Positions 8,301-16,389 of a stretch of DNA of 64,000 nt are shown here, piece by piece (the stretch's first letter is position 1; each line of letters starts with the position of its first letter). Source of the stretch: Chloroflexota bacterium. Its GTDB lineage: Bacteria > Chloroflexota > Dehalococcoidia > Lucifugimonadales > SAR202-VII-2. Location: contig QEVV01000002.1 in the NCBI GenBank assembly GCA_003228115.1, forward strand, positions 248,001 to 312,000. The letters run 5' to 3'. A program made the position numbers and the translations under genes. A model generated the notes under the pieces. It was not told the origin of the DNA. It saw nothing but the letters and a program-made list of their open reading frames with translations, and ran no database searches.

Positions 8301-9365
8301 TTATGTCCTGATGGGCCGGGTCTGAGCCTTACTTCCTCCGTACCACGCTGGCAGGTAGGCCGACTTCTGCCCTACTCCCCCGGCCACAACTACAATGATG
8401 TCCTCCGGCGTCGGGCAAGGACGCAATGGTCCATTGACGTCCTCTCCACCCCGCCGAAGACGGCGCTCCATCACTTGCTGTTTGACCCTTGGCCCAACCT
8501 GCTCGAGGGTTAGCGAGGCCTGATCCCATACGCCCTGCCTCACCTGGGCTTTGGTGAAACGCTCGGCCAGTTGGTGGGCGTGCTCGGGCGTAAGCACCAG
8601 CACCGGGGACACGGCACGGTGGGTCGCTGTTTGGCCTGCAAGGCAGGTGCCGGCAACAGCACCAGCAAGGGTCGCTAATACCCCGTCGGCGTCTCTGGAA
8701 AATACATCTACGACTTCCACATAACCTGCGATAGCGGCCATTGTCAGGGCGTTCTCATCGCTAGCGAAACCCAGGTCGGTATGCAGCGACGGCCACGGAC
8801 TCTCCTCTTCGTTTTCAGGAAAACACAGGCCGTACTTGGCAGGCTGCCCCAGGGTGGCCATGTCCTCCTCTCCCGGCCTGGCGCCACCAACATTTCGCAA
8901 GATCAAACTAAGCGCCCGCCCAATGGTGGCGTTGGCCCGGTTGCCGGGCCCCAATGCCCCAGACCCCTGGTTCATCTCCAACCGCCGCCCTATCGGACCG
9001 TTGACGATAACGACGGGCGCAGGCGAGCCGGTGGTTGACTGGATACCCAGCAGATTGAATTCTTCGTCGGCGATTGCATGGACGGCAGCGATGAGAACCG
9101 GCAAATACTCCGGTAAACACCCGGCCATAACCGCGTTCACCGCCAGGGCCTGTACCGTCGCCTCAGCACCGGAGGGTTCCAGCACCGCTATGACCTCTTC
9201 AGGATCGCGGCCTGAGGCGCTGAGCATGGCTTCAACTCGTTCAAGCGTCGGTGGCACAATGGGCAGGCCGTCAGTAAACCCACTGCGGTACATTTCCTCG
9301 GTGCCAGCCTCGATATCGTCAGACTGAATAGCAACGCCTCCCGGAGGTGCCCTACTAGCTTTCAA
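8301..9365 (-). CDS. Conserved protein with FTDGLPIVPPT motif, function unknown
   Basis: 354 aa. The conserved opening SGFTDGLPIVPPT (about residues 28-40) and the closing IIVVVAGGVGQKSAYLP are familiar from large uncharacterised proteins of actinobacteria, Chloroflexota and proteobacteria, some of which I recall as linked to UGSC-motif (seleno)proteins; that link is from memory and not visible here. No signal peptide or clear catalytic motif. The start overlaps the upstream PIN gene by 11 bp, so the two are co-transcribed, perhaps by read-through. Confidence 0.5.
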   Translation of the reverse strand: MKASRAPPGGVAIQSDDIEAGTEEMYRSGFTDGLPIVPPTLERVEAMLSASGRDPEEVIAVLEPSGAEATVQALAVNAVMAGCLPEYLPVLIAAVHAIADEEFNLLGIQSTTGSPAPVVIVNGPIGRRLEMNQGSGALGPGNRANATIGRALSLILRNVGGARPGEEDMATLGQPAKYGLCFPENEEESPWPSLHTDLGFASDENALTMAAIAGYVEVVDVFSRDADGVLATLAGAVAGTCLAGQTATHRAVSPVLVLTPEHAHQLAERFTKAQVRQGVWDQASLTLEQVGPRVKQQVMERRLRRGGEDVNGPLRPCPTPEDIIVVVAGGVGQKSAYLPAWYGGSKAQTRPIRT

Positions 9366-9798
9366 GCCCCATTTGTTGCAGAAATTCCCCCGGAGTCAGC
9401 ACCTTGGTGGAAAGCCCCGCCGCCTGGACCTCCGGAGTGATGAGATGACGCCTGTCCAAGGTCAACAAGAACTCCGCACCACACTCCAAAGCCGAAGCCA
9501 GGACATGGGCATCTTTGTCCCCAACAATCGAGGCGCATTCGACTAGCCTCACTTTGGAAAGTGGGGGGGCCATGTGGGCCCCCATCGCCGCCAATTGCTC
9601 GTAGAACCTAATCAGCTCCACCTCACCGAACTTCTTGGCAATGTTCACACGAGCTTCTAGCACGACCTCACCGCTTAAAGCCGCTCGGAATACTTGGCCC
9701 TCGCACACCTCAATCACCAATGCAGATCCGCCTGAAGGAGAACGAGAGGCTGCTACTAAAACGCTGGCGTCCAGGAAGAGAATCCGGGACTGCGCCAC
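9355..9798 (-). CDS. PIN-domain ribonuclease toxin, VapC-like
   Basis: 147 aa. PIN fold with acidic residues in order: FLDAS near residue 9, VVLEAR near 47, GDKDAHVLASA near 93-95, and LTLDRRHL near 114. These form the Mg-dependent RNase site of the PIN family. The gene begins one base after the stop of the AbrB-type antitoxin gene upstream, the standard antitoxin-toxin order. Cleavage of tRNA or rRNA is known for VapC toxins; the target here is unknown. Confidence 0.78.
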   Translation of the reverse strand: MAQSRILFLDASVLVAASRSPSGGSALVIEVCEGQVFRAALSGEVVLEARVNIAKKFGEVELIRFYEQLAAMGAHMAPPLSKVRLVECASIVGDKDAHVLASALECGAEFLLTLDRRHLITPEVQAAGLSTKVLTPGEFLQQMGLES

Positions 9799-10077
9799 CT
9801 AAAGAGCCCCGCTCCGGAGTAAGGCTCGTACCCGGAGGGCAGTGTCTTGATCCAATTTATCTTCCTCAAGGAAGCGGGCGATGTCCTCGTCTGTGTACCG
9901 TCTGAGAGCGTCTCCGCTTTGGGCGAGCGGAACGATTTCCAGATGGTCCCCTACCAACGAGATACTGAGTAGCGTCTCTGCCTCAATTCCCAAAATCTCT
10001 CTGAACTCACTGGGAATGGTCACTTGGCCTTTCGCTAGAGTCTTCACCACCTTTCTGCGGTTCTTCACCTGCGTCAT
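9799..10077 (-). CDS. AbrB/MazE-type antitoxin
   Basis: 92 aa. The N-terminal swapped-hairpin DNA-binding domain is visible in TLAKGQVTIPSEFREILGI (residues 14-32), typical of SpoVT/AbrB proteins. The C-terminal half is acidic with DEDIARFLEEDK and probably binds the PIN toxin encoded directly downstream. Such complexes usually repress their own promoter, which would lie in the 168 bp between this gene and the divergent ridA-like gene. Confidence 0.8.
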   Translation of the reverse strand: MTQVKNRRKVVKTLAKGQVTIPSEFREILGIEAETLLSISLVGDHLEIVPLAQSGDALRRYTDEDIARFLEEDKLDQDTALRVRALLRSGAL

Positions 10078-10245
10078 GCGGAAACTCCAAATATCCTACT
10101 TATTGAATTTCCATCTCATTGCAACAGAACGTCCGCTCAGAGTCAACCTACCGTGCCTGTTTCCCTTGACACCCCTGACGGCCTATGATACAAACGGCCT
10201 GGTTTTGGGGGGGAGTTTTCAGAGGCGGTCGCGAGCAGTCTGTCT

Positions 10246-10632
10246 ATGCCGAAGCGTCAGATCATTGAAGTACCCGGAGTTGCCCACAACGCCCCGATAC
10301 CCATGGCTGTGAAGATCGGGAACACAGTGTACTCAAGCGGAATCATTGGCGCTGACCCGGCAACCGGTGAAATCCCAGAGGATGCTGCAGCGCAGACCCA
10401 GTTTATGTTCCAGCACATAGGCACGATCATGGAACAAGCTGGAGGTAGCACGGCGGACATCGCTCACATGACCGTGTACGTCAAGGACAACTCAACCCGC
10501 CAGCTCATTAACGCAGAGTGGCTGAAAATGTTTCCGGACGAAAATGACCGGCCGGCTCGGCACGCTATTCGCACGGACGAACTGCAGCGAGGCATGCTCA
10601 TTCAATGCGAAATTGTCGCAGTGCTTGATTAG
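10246..10632 (+). CDS. RidA/YjgF family protein
   Basis: 128 aa, standard RidA length. RidA trimers hydrolyse reactive enamine/imine intermediates made by PLP enzymes. The C-terminal RGMLIQCEIVAV supplies the Arg and Glu of the canonical active site, and NAPIPMAVKIGNTVYSSG matches the N-terminal signature. It opens the co-oriented block of catabolic genes; some RidA paralogues act as aminoacrylate or 2-aminomuconate deaminases, so a role in ring-cleavage products is possible but not shown. Confidence 0.85.
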   Translation: MPKRQIIEVPGVAHNAPIPMAVKIGNTVYSSGIIGADPATGEIPEDAAAQTQFMFQHIGTIMEQAGGSTADIAHMTVYVKDNSTRQLINAEWLKMFPDENDRPARHAIRTDELQRGMLIQCEIVAVLD

Positions 10633-10699
10633 AGCAGCCTCGCCGCCCGCTTTTCGGAACGATTGTAGGACGTAATACCAGAACACCCTAGGAGGACGT

Positions 10700-11719
10700 A
10701 TGGCATACAGTGGACGAGTCGTAGACATGCACGCACACACGGTGGCCCCCCCTGAGCTCTATCAGCTCAAGGCCAACCTGCTATCCAGTCGAGGCTACGG
10801 AGGCACTTCCGTGCCGAGCTACCCCGACGAGCGGGTGGACGACTTCGCCAAGCGCAACATCGCCATTATGGACAGCGTGGGCACGGACATTCAGTTCTTG
10901 TCGCCCAGGCCCTTTCAGCTCATGAACTCAGAGAAGCCGGCAAAGATAGTCGATACCTGGTGCCAGGCCAACAACAACGTGATCGGCCAGCAGGTGCGCC
11001 TGAACCCAGACCGGTTCCGCGGCGTAGCGGGACTGCCCTTCGTTGCAGGCGATGACCTCTCGCTAGCTATTGAGGAGCTCGAGCGCTGCGTCAACGAGAT
11101 GGGGTTCATCGGCTGTCTTATAAACCCCGACCCTTGGGAAGGAACCATAGCCGACGGCGCATACACCCCCAACATGGGTGACGAGTACTGGTACCCCCTC
11201 TACGAGAAGATGGTGGAGTTGGGTGTCCCCGGCCACATCCACGGCGCTGGCTGCAAGAACGGCCGCGAATCATACAGCAACCACTTCATCACTGAAGGAA
11301 GCATCGCCCTGCTAGGTTTGGTCAACTCCAACGTTTTCAAGGACTTCCCGGACCTCAAGATCGTCGTATCACACGGCGGAGGGTCTGTGCCCTACCAGAT
11401 CGGACGTTGGCAAGCTGCCCGCTGGATGCACTACGGTCCTGAGGCCGTCCGTTTCGAAGAGGATCTTAACAAGCTCTATTTCGACACCGTGCTGTACACG
11501 AAAGAGTCTCTGGACCTGCTGTTCAAGGTCTGCGGCACGGACCGCTGCATGTTCGGCACCGAGAAGCCTGGATCTGGTTCTGGCCAGGACCCGCAGACTG
11601 GCCTGTGGAAGGACGACACGAAGCCCGTCATCGACAGCATCGAATGGCTCACCGAAGCGGACAAGAAGAACATTTTCGACGGCAACGTCTACAACGTTTT
11701 CCCGCGCTTCAAGGTCTAA
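10700..11719 (+). CDS. Amidohydrolase family 2 (ACMSD/LigJ-like)
   Basis: 339 aa TIM-barrel amidohydrolase. HAHT at residues 11-14 gives the first metal ligands, GHIHGAG near 178 and VVSHGGGS near 223 give the next His residues. In ACMSD-type enzymes the last metal ligand is Asp in a GSDYP-like motif; here the matching motif is FGTEKPG, with Glu. The family includes ACMSD, gamma-resorcylate decarboxylase, LigI (PDC lactonase) and LigJ (oxalomesaconate hydratase). With LigB- and RraA-type genes next door, a decarboxylase/hydratase acting on ring-cleavage products is likely. SD TAGGAGG precedes the ATG. Confidence 0.82.
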   Translation: MAYSGRVVDMHAHTVAPPELYQLKANLLSSRGYGGTSVPSYPDERVDDFAKRNIAIMDSVGTDIQFLSPRPFQLMNSEKPAKIVDTWCQANNNVIGQQVRLNPDRFRGVAGLPFVAGDDLSLAIEELERCVNEMGFIGCLINPDPWEGTIADGAYTPNMGDEYWYPLYEKMVELGVPGHIHGAGCKNGRESYSNHFITEGSIALLGLVNSNVFKDFPDLKIVVSHGGGSVPYQIGRWQAARWMHYGPEAVRFEEDLNKLYFDTVLYTKESLDLLFKVCGTDRCMFGTEKPGSGSGQDPQTGLWKDDTKPVIDSIEWLTEADKKNIFDGNVYNVFPRFKV

Positions 11720-11778
11720 GCCATGGGCGGCCTCGGCCGCTTCCCGGCAATGGGAACACAGCGCAAGTTGCTGAAAGA

Positions 11779-11811
11779 ATGGGGGAACCTCGTGGAGGTT
11801 CCCCCATTTCG
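11779..11811 (+). terminator. Hairpin terminator after the amidohydrolase gene
   Basis: A 13-bp perfect stem (ATGGGGGAACCTC and its complement) with a GTG loop, flanked by short T-containing sequence. It separates the amidohydrolase gene from the LigB pair, which therefore probably has its own promoter in 11812-11915. Confidence 0.55.
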
Positions 11812-11915
11812 TCTCTGACAGGCAGCTGGGGTAGAAAACGAGCGCACTGTGTCAGACAATAGGGCTGTAGGCGAACCCGAAACACTCCACTAACACTCAG
11901 TGAAAAGGTGAGATC

Positions 11916-12986
11916 ATGGCAAAGATAGTGCTTGGAATTGGAACCTCCCATAGCCCCATGCTAAGCATGGCCAAGGAGCAATGGGGGCCCTACGCTCAAG
12001 TGGACAAGTTGAGCCGCGAGGGTGGCTTCGTTACCCCTCCTGACGGGCAGGTCATGCTCTACGAGGAACTTGAGAAGTTCCGGAGGAGCCAGCCCATCGT
12101 CGCAACCATCGACAAGATGTGTCGGGACGAAGTGTTCTTTGACCAGTGGGAACGAGCCCAAGTGGCCATCGCCACACTGGGTAAGACCCTTCGAGATGCG
12201 AAGCCGGACGCCGTCATCATTGTCAGTGACGACCAAGACGAGTTGCTTTTCGAAGATGTGATGCCGTCCCTTGGCCTCTATTGGGGCAAGACTATGCGCA
12301 TCGTCCCTCGCCTAGAGACTCCCGGTATGCCTGAGGCCATCAGGTCTGCGCTGTGGGGCTACGGCGACGTAGAAATGGATGTTCCGGTTGACCACGAGCT
12401 TGGCGCTCACCTCATCCACTTCCTCATCGAGCATGACTTTGACATTGCTCACTCCCGCTACATGAAAGAGGAGACGGGAGGCACGATTGGACCGGCCGGC
12501 TACGTCAAGAACGAACGAGTCACCGCACCCAAGCGTATGGGGATGCCCCACGGCTGGGCCTTCGTTGTGCGTCGGCTGATGGACAACAATCCATTTCCCA
12601 TTCTCCCCATCTTCCAAAACACGTGCTATCCGCCTAACCAGCCCACGCCAAAGCGTTGTTACACGCTGGGCCAGACTATTCGAGAGGCTGTGGAGGCCTG
12701 GGACAGCAACAAGCGGGTTGCAATCATCGGCTCAGGAGGGCTAAGCCACTTCGTTACCGATGAAGAGATCGACAACATCGCCTTGGACGCTATGAAGAAC
12801 AAAGACGCCGAGACGCTCAAAAACCTGCCGCGGCATCGTGTGGACTCAGCTGCCTCGGAAATCCGAAACTGGGTCACAACTGCTGGCGCTACGGAACACC
12901 TCGATTTCGAACTTTTGGATTACCTACCCGTATACCGGACGCTTGCGGGCACGGGTGGCGGTTGGGCTTTCGGCCGGTGGCAGTAG
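11916..12986 (+). CDS. Class III extradiol dioxygenase-like protein (LigB family), copy 1
   Basis: 356 aa, LigB fold (catechol meta-cleavage by Fe(II) in the family). GTSHSP at residues 8-13 carries the first metal His; SGGLSHFV near 276 has the catalytic His; the C-terminal SEIRNWVT holds the usual Glu. Where LigB has NDH with the second iron His, this protein has DDQDE, so the iron site may differ or be lost. About 30 residues longer than copy 2 because of an insertion around residues 190-205. It starts a two-gene unit with copy 2 (24 bp gap). Confidence 0.78.
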   Translation: MAKIVLGIGTSHSPMLSMAKEQWGPYAQVDKLSREGGFVTPPDGQVMLYEELEKFRRSQPIVATIDKMCRDEVFFDQWERAQVAIATLGKTLRDAKPDAVIIVSDDQDELLFEDVMPSLGLYWGKTMRIVPRLETPGMPEAIRSALWGYGDVEMDVPVDHELGAHLIHFLIEHDFDIAHSRYMKEETGGTIGPAGYVKNERVTAPKRMGMPHGWAFVVRRLMDNNPFPILPIFQNTCYPPNQPTPKRCYTLGQTIREAVEAWDSNKRVAIIGSGGLSHFVTDEEIDNIALDAMKNKDAETLKNLPRHRVDSAASEIRNWVTTAGATEHLDFELLDYLPVYRTLAGTGGGWAFGRWQ

Positions 12987-13010
12987 GCAGGGATTGAGAG
13001 GAGGTAGGGC

Positions 13011-13991
13011 ATGGCAGAGATAGTGCTTGGCCTTGCGACGTCGCACAGCCCTCAGCTGAGCCTTCCGCCGGAGTGGTGGCGCTACAGAGGTGACAACGAC
13101 TCCAAGCGTGGAGACCTCTGGGGACCTGATGGGCAGATCCATAGCTATGACGAGCTTCGGGAGATGGCGCCTCCGTCCATAGAGAAAGAGCTAACGGATG
13201 AGACGTTGAAGGCCCGCTATGACGCATGCCAGACGGGCATAGCCCGCCTGGGGGAACTTCTGGCAGAGGCTGCGCCGGATGTGGTCGTTGTCGTCGGGGA
13301 CGACCAGCACGAGTTGTTGAAAGAGGACAACATGCCGGCCATATCCGTGTACTGGGGCGAGAGCATCCACAACGCGGGCCGCCATGTCACGGACAACACG
13401 CCGCCGGACGCCAAGGCCTCGGCCTGGGCCTACGGAGGCGAGCGCGACTACCCAGTTGGCTCCGCTCTAGCACTGCACATTATCGAGTCGCTTGTCGACC
13501 AAGAGTTCGACGTTGGGCACAACAAGTATCAGACCGAAGGCCGCAACGCCGGGCATGCTTGGGGTTTCGTCTGGCGCCGCATCATGGGCGACAGGGTCGT
13601 TCCGGTGGTTCCCATCATGCTGAACACTTATTTCAAACCCAACCAGCCGACGCCCAAGAGATGTCATGATTTGGGGGTAGCCCTAGGACGGGCCATCGCC
13701 GAATGGGACAGTGGCACTCGCGTCGCCATCGTGGCGTCTGGAGGGCTCACTCACTTTGTCGTCACGGAAGAGTTCGACCAAAAGATGCTCAAGGCCCTAG
13801 AACAAAAAGACGTGGAAACCATCAGTACGCTGGACCGGAAGATGTTGAACTCCGGCAACTCGGAAATTCGCAACTGGATTACAGTAGGAGCGGCAGCCGG
13901 GGAAATGGACTTCAAGCTCATCGACTACGTTCCCTGTTACCGGTCGGCAGCAATGACGGGCTGCGCTATGGGCTTCGCTCAGTGGTCCTAA
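13011..13991 (+). CDS. Class III extradiol dioxygenase-like protein (LigB family), copy 2
   Basis: 326 aa paralogue of the preceding gene: same opening (IVLGLATSHSP), the motif DDQHE where copy 1 has DDQDE, SGGLTHFV near residue 245 and SEIRNWITVG near 285. GAGGTAGGGC upstream supplies the SD. The pair could form a hetero-oligomer or act on two different catechols. The difference at the DDQ-x-E position suggests functional divergence between the copies. Family assignment is secure, catalytic activity is not. Confidence 0.8.
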   Translation: MAEIVLGLATSHSPQLSLPPEWWRYRGDNDSKRGDLWGPDGQIHSYDELREMAPPSIEKELTDETLKARYDACQTGIARLGELLAEAAPDVVVVVGDDQHELLKEDNMPAISVYWGESIHNAGRHVTDNTPPDAKASAWAYGGERDYPVGSALALHIIESLVDQEFDVGHNKYQTEGRNAGHAWGFVWRRIMGDRVVPVVPIMLNTYFKPNQPTPKRCHDLGVALGRAIAEWDSGTRVAIVASGGLTHFVVTEEFDQKMLKALEQKDVETISTLDRKMLNSGNSEIRNWITVGAAAGEMDFKLIDYVPCYRSAAMTGCAMGFAQWS

Positions 13992-14104
13992 CCGGTAGGT
14001 AACCACTCGTCCCAATAGATGACGTTGGGGCGGGTCTGGGGAGAGTGTCTCAAAAATCGACCGGTCAATCTAAGGGCACGGAAAGTCGGTGAAGACAGTC
14101 GTAG

Positions 14105-14124
14105 GGGCGTTTAATTAAACGCCC
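14105..14124. repeat. 20-bp palindrome with TTAATTAA core
   Basis: GGGCGTTTAA and its exact complement form a hairpin of a possible terminator after the LigB pair; the flanks (GTAG/CTAC) extend it imperfectly. A 20-base match, GTTTAATTAAACGCCCCTAC, occurs at 52871-52890, so this is a dispersed intergenic element of the genome. The rest of the 268-bp gap (13992-14259) shows no gene. Confidence 0.6.
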
Positions 14125-14259
14125 TACGGCGGGCTGGCAACGAGGATAGCTGTCCATTGTGGCGGTCCGCTAATTCTGGGAAAGCCTCCTGAGACCCGCC
14201 CCAACAAACTCGCTAGCAATCGTTTGGGCGCTGTGCGCAGCCCCCACGAAAGGAGAACT

Positions 14260-14913
14260 ATGTCAGATACACTCGTCGAACGCCTGGGCAAATTGGACAC
14301 CTGCGCCGTATCCGATGCCCTGGATAAACTGGGGATCAAGGGTGTGGTCGTTGGCTTGAGGCCGCTCTCGGTGCAGAAGCGCATTGCCGGTCGCACTGTC
14401 ACCGTCCGGCTCAAGTCCAAAGGCAATGAGACTTCCACCCGCCACCTCGGCACCGGGGCAATCGAAGCCGCCAACCCTGGCGATGTCATTGTGATAGATC
14501 ACCGCCAGCGGGCCGACGCCGCAGGCTGGGGCGGCATTCTGTCCACGGCAGCCAAGGTGAAAGGCGTGAGTGGCGTCATCGTGGACGGCGCTTGCCGGGA
14601 CATCGACGAAAGCCGCGGTCTTGAGTTTCCCGTTTTTGGGCGCTCAGCGGTACCACTAACCGCTCGCGGCAGGGTCGTCGAAGACTGCTTCAATGAGCCC
14701 ATTGAGATCGGTGGCATTACGGTGACACCCGGAGACCTCGTTTTGGCCGATGGCAGCGGCGTCGCTTTCATCGCCGCCGGTCAGGCAGATGAGGTCATAG
14801 GAGCAGCAGAGGAAATCGCTGCCCGCGAGGCCGCGATGACAAAGGCCGTTCTCGCCGGGGAGCCTGTGAGCACTGTTATGGGAAAATCTTACGAAAACAT
14901 GTTGGGGAGATAA
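14260..14913 (+). CDS. RraA-family aldolase, copy 1
   Basis: 217 aa from ATG 14260 (SD AAAGGAG); the frame is open upstream to 14224 but without family sequence. RraA-fold proteins include HMG/CHA aldolase, which cleaves 4-carboxy-4-hydroxy-2-oxoadipate to pyruvate and oxaloacetate with a divalent metal. The substrate/metal-binding Arg-Asp pair is present in DGACRDIDES (near residues 114-115) and GDVIVIDH and GWGGILSTAA match the family. First of three paralogues. The presence of Arg-Asp argues for an aldolase or decarboxylase and against the RNase E inhibitor role. Confidence 0.85.
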   Translation: MSDTLVERLGKLDTCAVSDALDKLGIKGVVVGLRPLSVQKRIAGRTVTVRLKSKGNETSTRHLGTGAIEAANPGDVIVIDHRQRADAAGWGGILSTAAKVKGVSGVIVDGACRDIDESRGLEFPVFGRSAVPLTARGRVVEDCFNEPIEIGGITVTPGDLVLADGSGVAFIAAGQADEVIGAAEEIAAREAAMTKAVLAGEPVSTVMGKSYENMLGR

Positions 14914-14917
14914 ATAC

Positions 14918-15568
14918 ATGGCCAACCCTGAAGATTTCAAGGACCTGGGGACGTCAACCATCAGCGATGCCCTGGACCGGTTGGGCATTAACGGACAGGC
15001 ACTCGGCCTCCAGCCCCTGGACAGGAGCTTCCGGCTTGCCGGCCGAGCCTTCACCATCTACATGCGGCCTTGCGACACCGTTAAGGGTTCCGTAGGTGAC
15101 TACATCGACGACGTGAACCCAGGCGACATTGTTGTGCTAGACAACTCTGGCAGAATGGACGCCACTGTGTGGGGAGATATTCTGACGACCCAGGCAAAGC
15201 GGCGCGGTATAGGCGGAACGGTCATTCACGGCGTGTGCCGCGACTTCGACCGGAGCATCGAGCTCAACTACCCCGTTTACAGCCGGGGCGTAACCATGCG
15301 CACCGGCAAGGACCGGGTGCAGGCCGATGGCTATAACGTTCCCATCTCCCTTGGAGAGGTCCGCGTGAACCCCGGTGACATCATCGTGGGCGACGGTGAC
15401 GGTGTCTTGGTCGTTCCCAAGGAACGTGAAGACGAAGTCCTCAAGCTAACCCTCGAAGTGGCGGAAGCAGAGGTGCACATCAGGGCGGCCATCGAAGGCG
15501 GCCTGCGCTTGGATGAGGCCCGCAAGCAGTTCCGGTATCACCAACTGCAGACCAGGGACGAGGGGTAG
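14918..15568 (+). CDS. RraA-family aldolase, copy 2
   Basis: 216 aa, 4 bp after copy 1. Conserved GDIVVLDNSG, VWGDILTTQAK and HGVCRDFDRS (Arg-Asp about residues 108-109) are present. The sequence is clearly diverged from copy 1, so this is not a recent duplication; the two may form mixed trimers/hexamers or act on different 2-keto acids. The gene is probably translated from the same mRNA as copy 1. Confidence 0.85.
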   Translation: MANPEDFKDLGTSTISDALDRLGINGQALGLQPLDRSFRLAGRAFTIYMRPCDTVKGSVGDYIDDVNPGDIVVLDNSGRMDATVWGDILTTQAKRRGIGGTVIHGVCRDFDRSIELNYPVYSRGVTMRTGKDRVQADGYNVPISLGEVRVNPGDIIVGDGDGVLVVPKEREDEVLKLTLEVAEAEVHIRAAIEGGLRLDEARKQFRYHQLQTRDEG

Positions 15569-15655
15569 TTTTCACTGCCAAAGTAATTCAACGCCAGCGC
15601 CTCCCCCTCCCTCTAACTAACTCCCTCAATGGAGGAGGAAGGACAAAATCATATT

Positions 15656-15677
15656 CCCTCTCCCTCGAGGGAGAGGG
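15656..15677. repeat. 22-bp perfect palindrome between RraA copies 2 and 3
   Basis: CCCTCTCCCTC followed directly by its complement, within a gap of 167 bp. It may act as a hairpin processing or termination site, or as a dispersed repeat. Purine/pyrimidine-rich strings flank it, including a second GGAGGAGGAAGG run at 15631-15642. Confidence 0.5.
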
Positions 15678-15735
15678 GGAAACGCCAGCCCACAGCCAGC
15701 GCCTAGCCAATCAGACCCTACCCAAGGACAAGTCC

Positions 15736-16389
15736 ATGAACCCACTCACCAGCACAACGGAAATCAGCCGGACACCGGCCGAGATGATCAAACGAGCCCT
15801 AGCGTTCCACAGCGCCGACCTCCACGAGGCTGCGGGAGGAGTCGGCGCCCTTCCCTCAGGCCTCAAGCCCGTTTCGCCGCAATTCCTCGTCTGCGGCCCC
15901 GCTGTGACCGTGGTCTCCCCTCCCAAGGACAACCTCTGGCTGCACAGGGCCCTTTACGCAGCCAAGCCAGGAGACGTGCTCGTGGTGGACACCGGCGGCT
16001 ACTACGAGGCTGGCTACTGGGGCGAAATCATGTCCCACGCCGCCAAGGAAGCGGGCCTCGCCGGAATGGTCATCGACGGCTGTGTGCGAGACGGTCTCGA
16101 CATCATTGAGATAGGCTTTCCCATTTGGTCCCGGGGGCTTTGCATCCGCGGCACCAGCAAGGACAAAAATGCCGTGGGCGCTTACAACGTGCCCGTCCGC
16201 ATCGGGGAGATCACCGTCTTCCCGGGAGACCTCGTCATGGGCGATGCCGATGGCGTAGTCGTCATTGAGCAGTCCACCGTTGAAGACGTGCTGGTGAAAA
16301 CCCAGGCCAGGGTGGACAAAGAAGCTGAGACCATTCGCCAGATCCACGACGGCATCCGCACCGTCGACCTCTACGGCTTCAACGAGTAG
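15736..16389 (+). CDS. RraA-family aldolase, copy 3
   Basis: 217 aa. DVLVVDTGG, YWGEIMSHAAKEAG and DGCVRDGLDI carry the RraA signature including Arg-Asp near residues 118-119. It differs from copies 1 and 2 by the replacement of the usual N-terminal SDALD motif with ADLHEAAGG, which changes the pocket edge. It lies 167 bp after copy 2 and may have its own promoter. Same possible role: retro-aldol cleavage of a 4-hydroxy-2-oxo acid formed after ring opening. Confidence 0.83.
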   Translation: MNPLTSTTEISRTPAEMIKRALAFHSADLHEAAGGVGALPSGLKPVSPQFLVCGPAVTVVSPPKDNLWLHRALYAAKPGDVLVVDTGGYYEAGYWGEIMSHAAKEAGLAGMVIDGCVRDGLDIIEIGFPIWSRGLCIRGTSKDKNAVGAYNVPVRIGEITVFPGDLVMGDADGVVVIEQSTVEDVLVKTQARVDKEAETIRQIHDGIRTVDLYGFNE

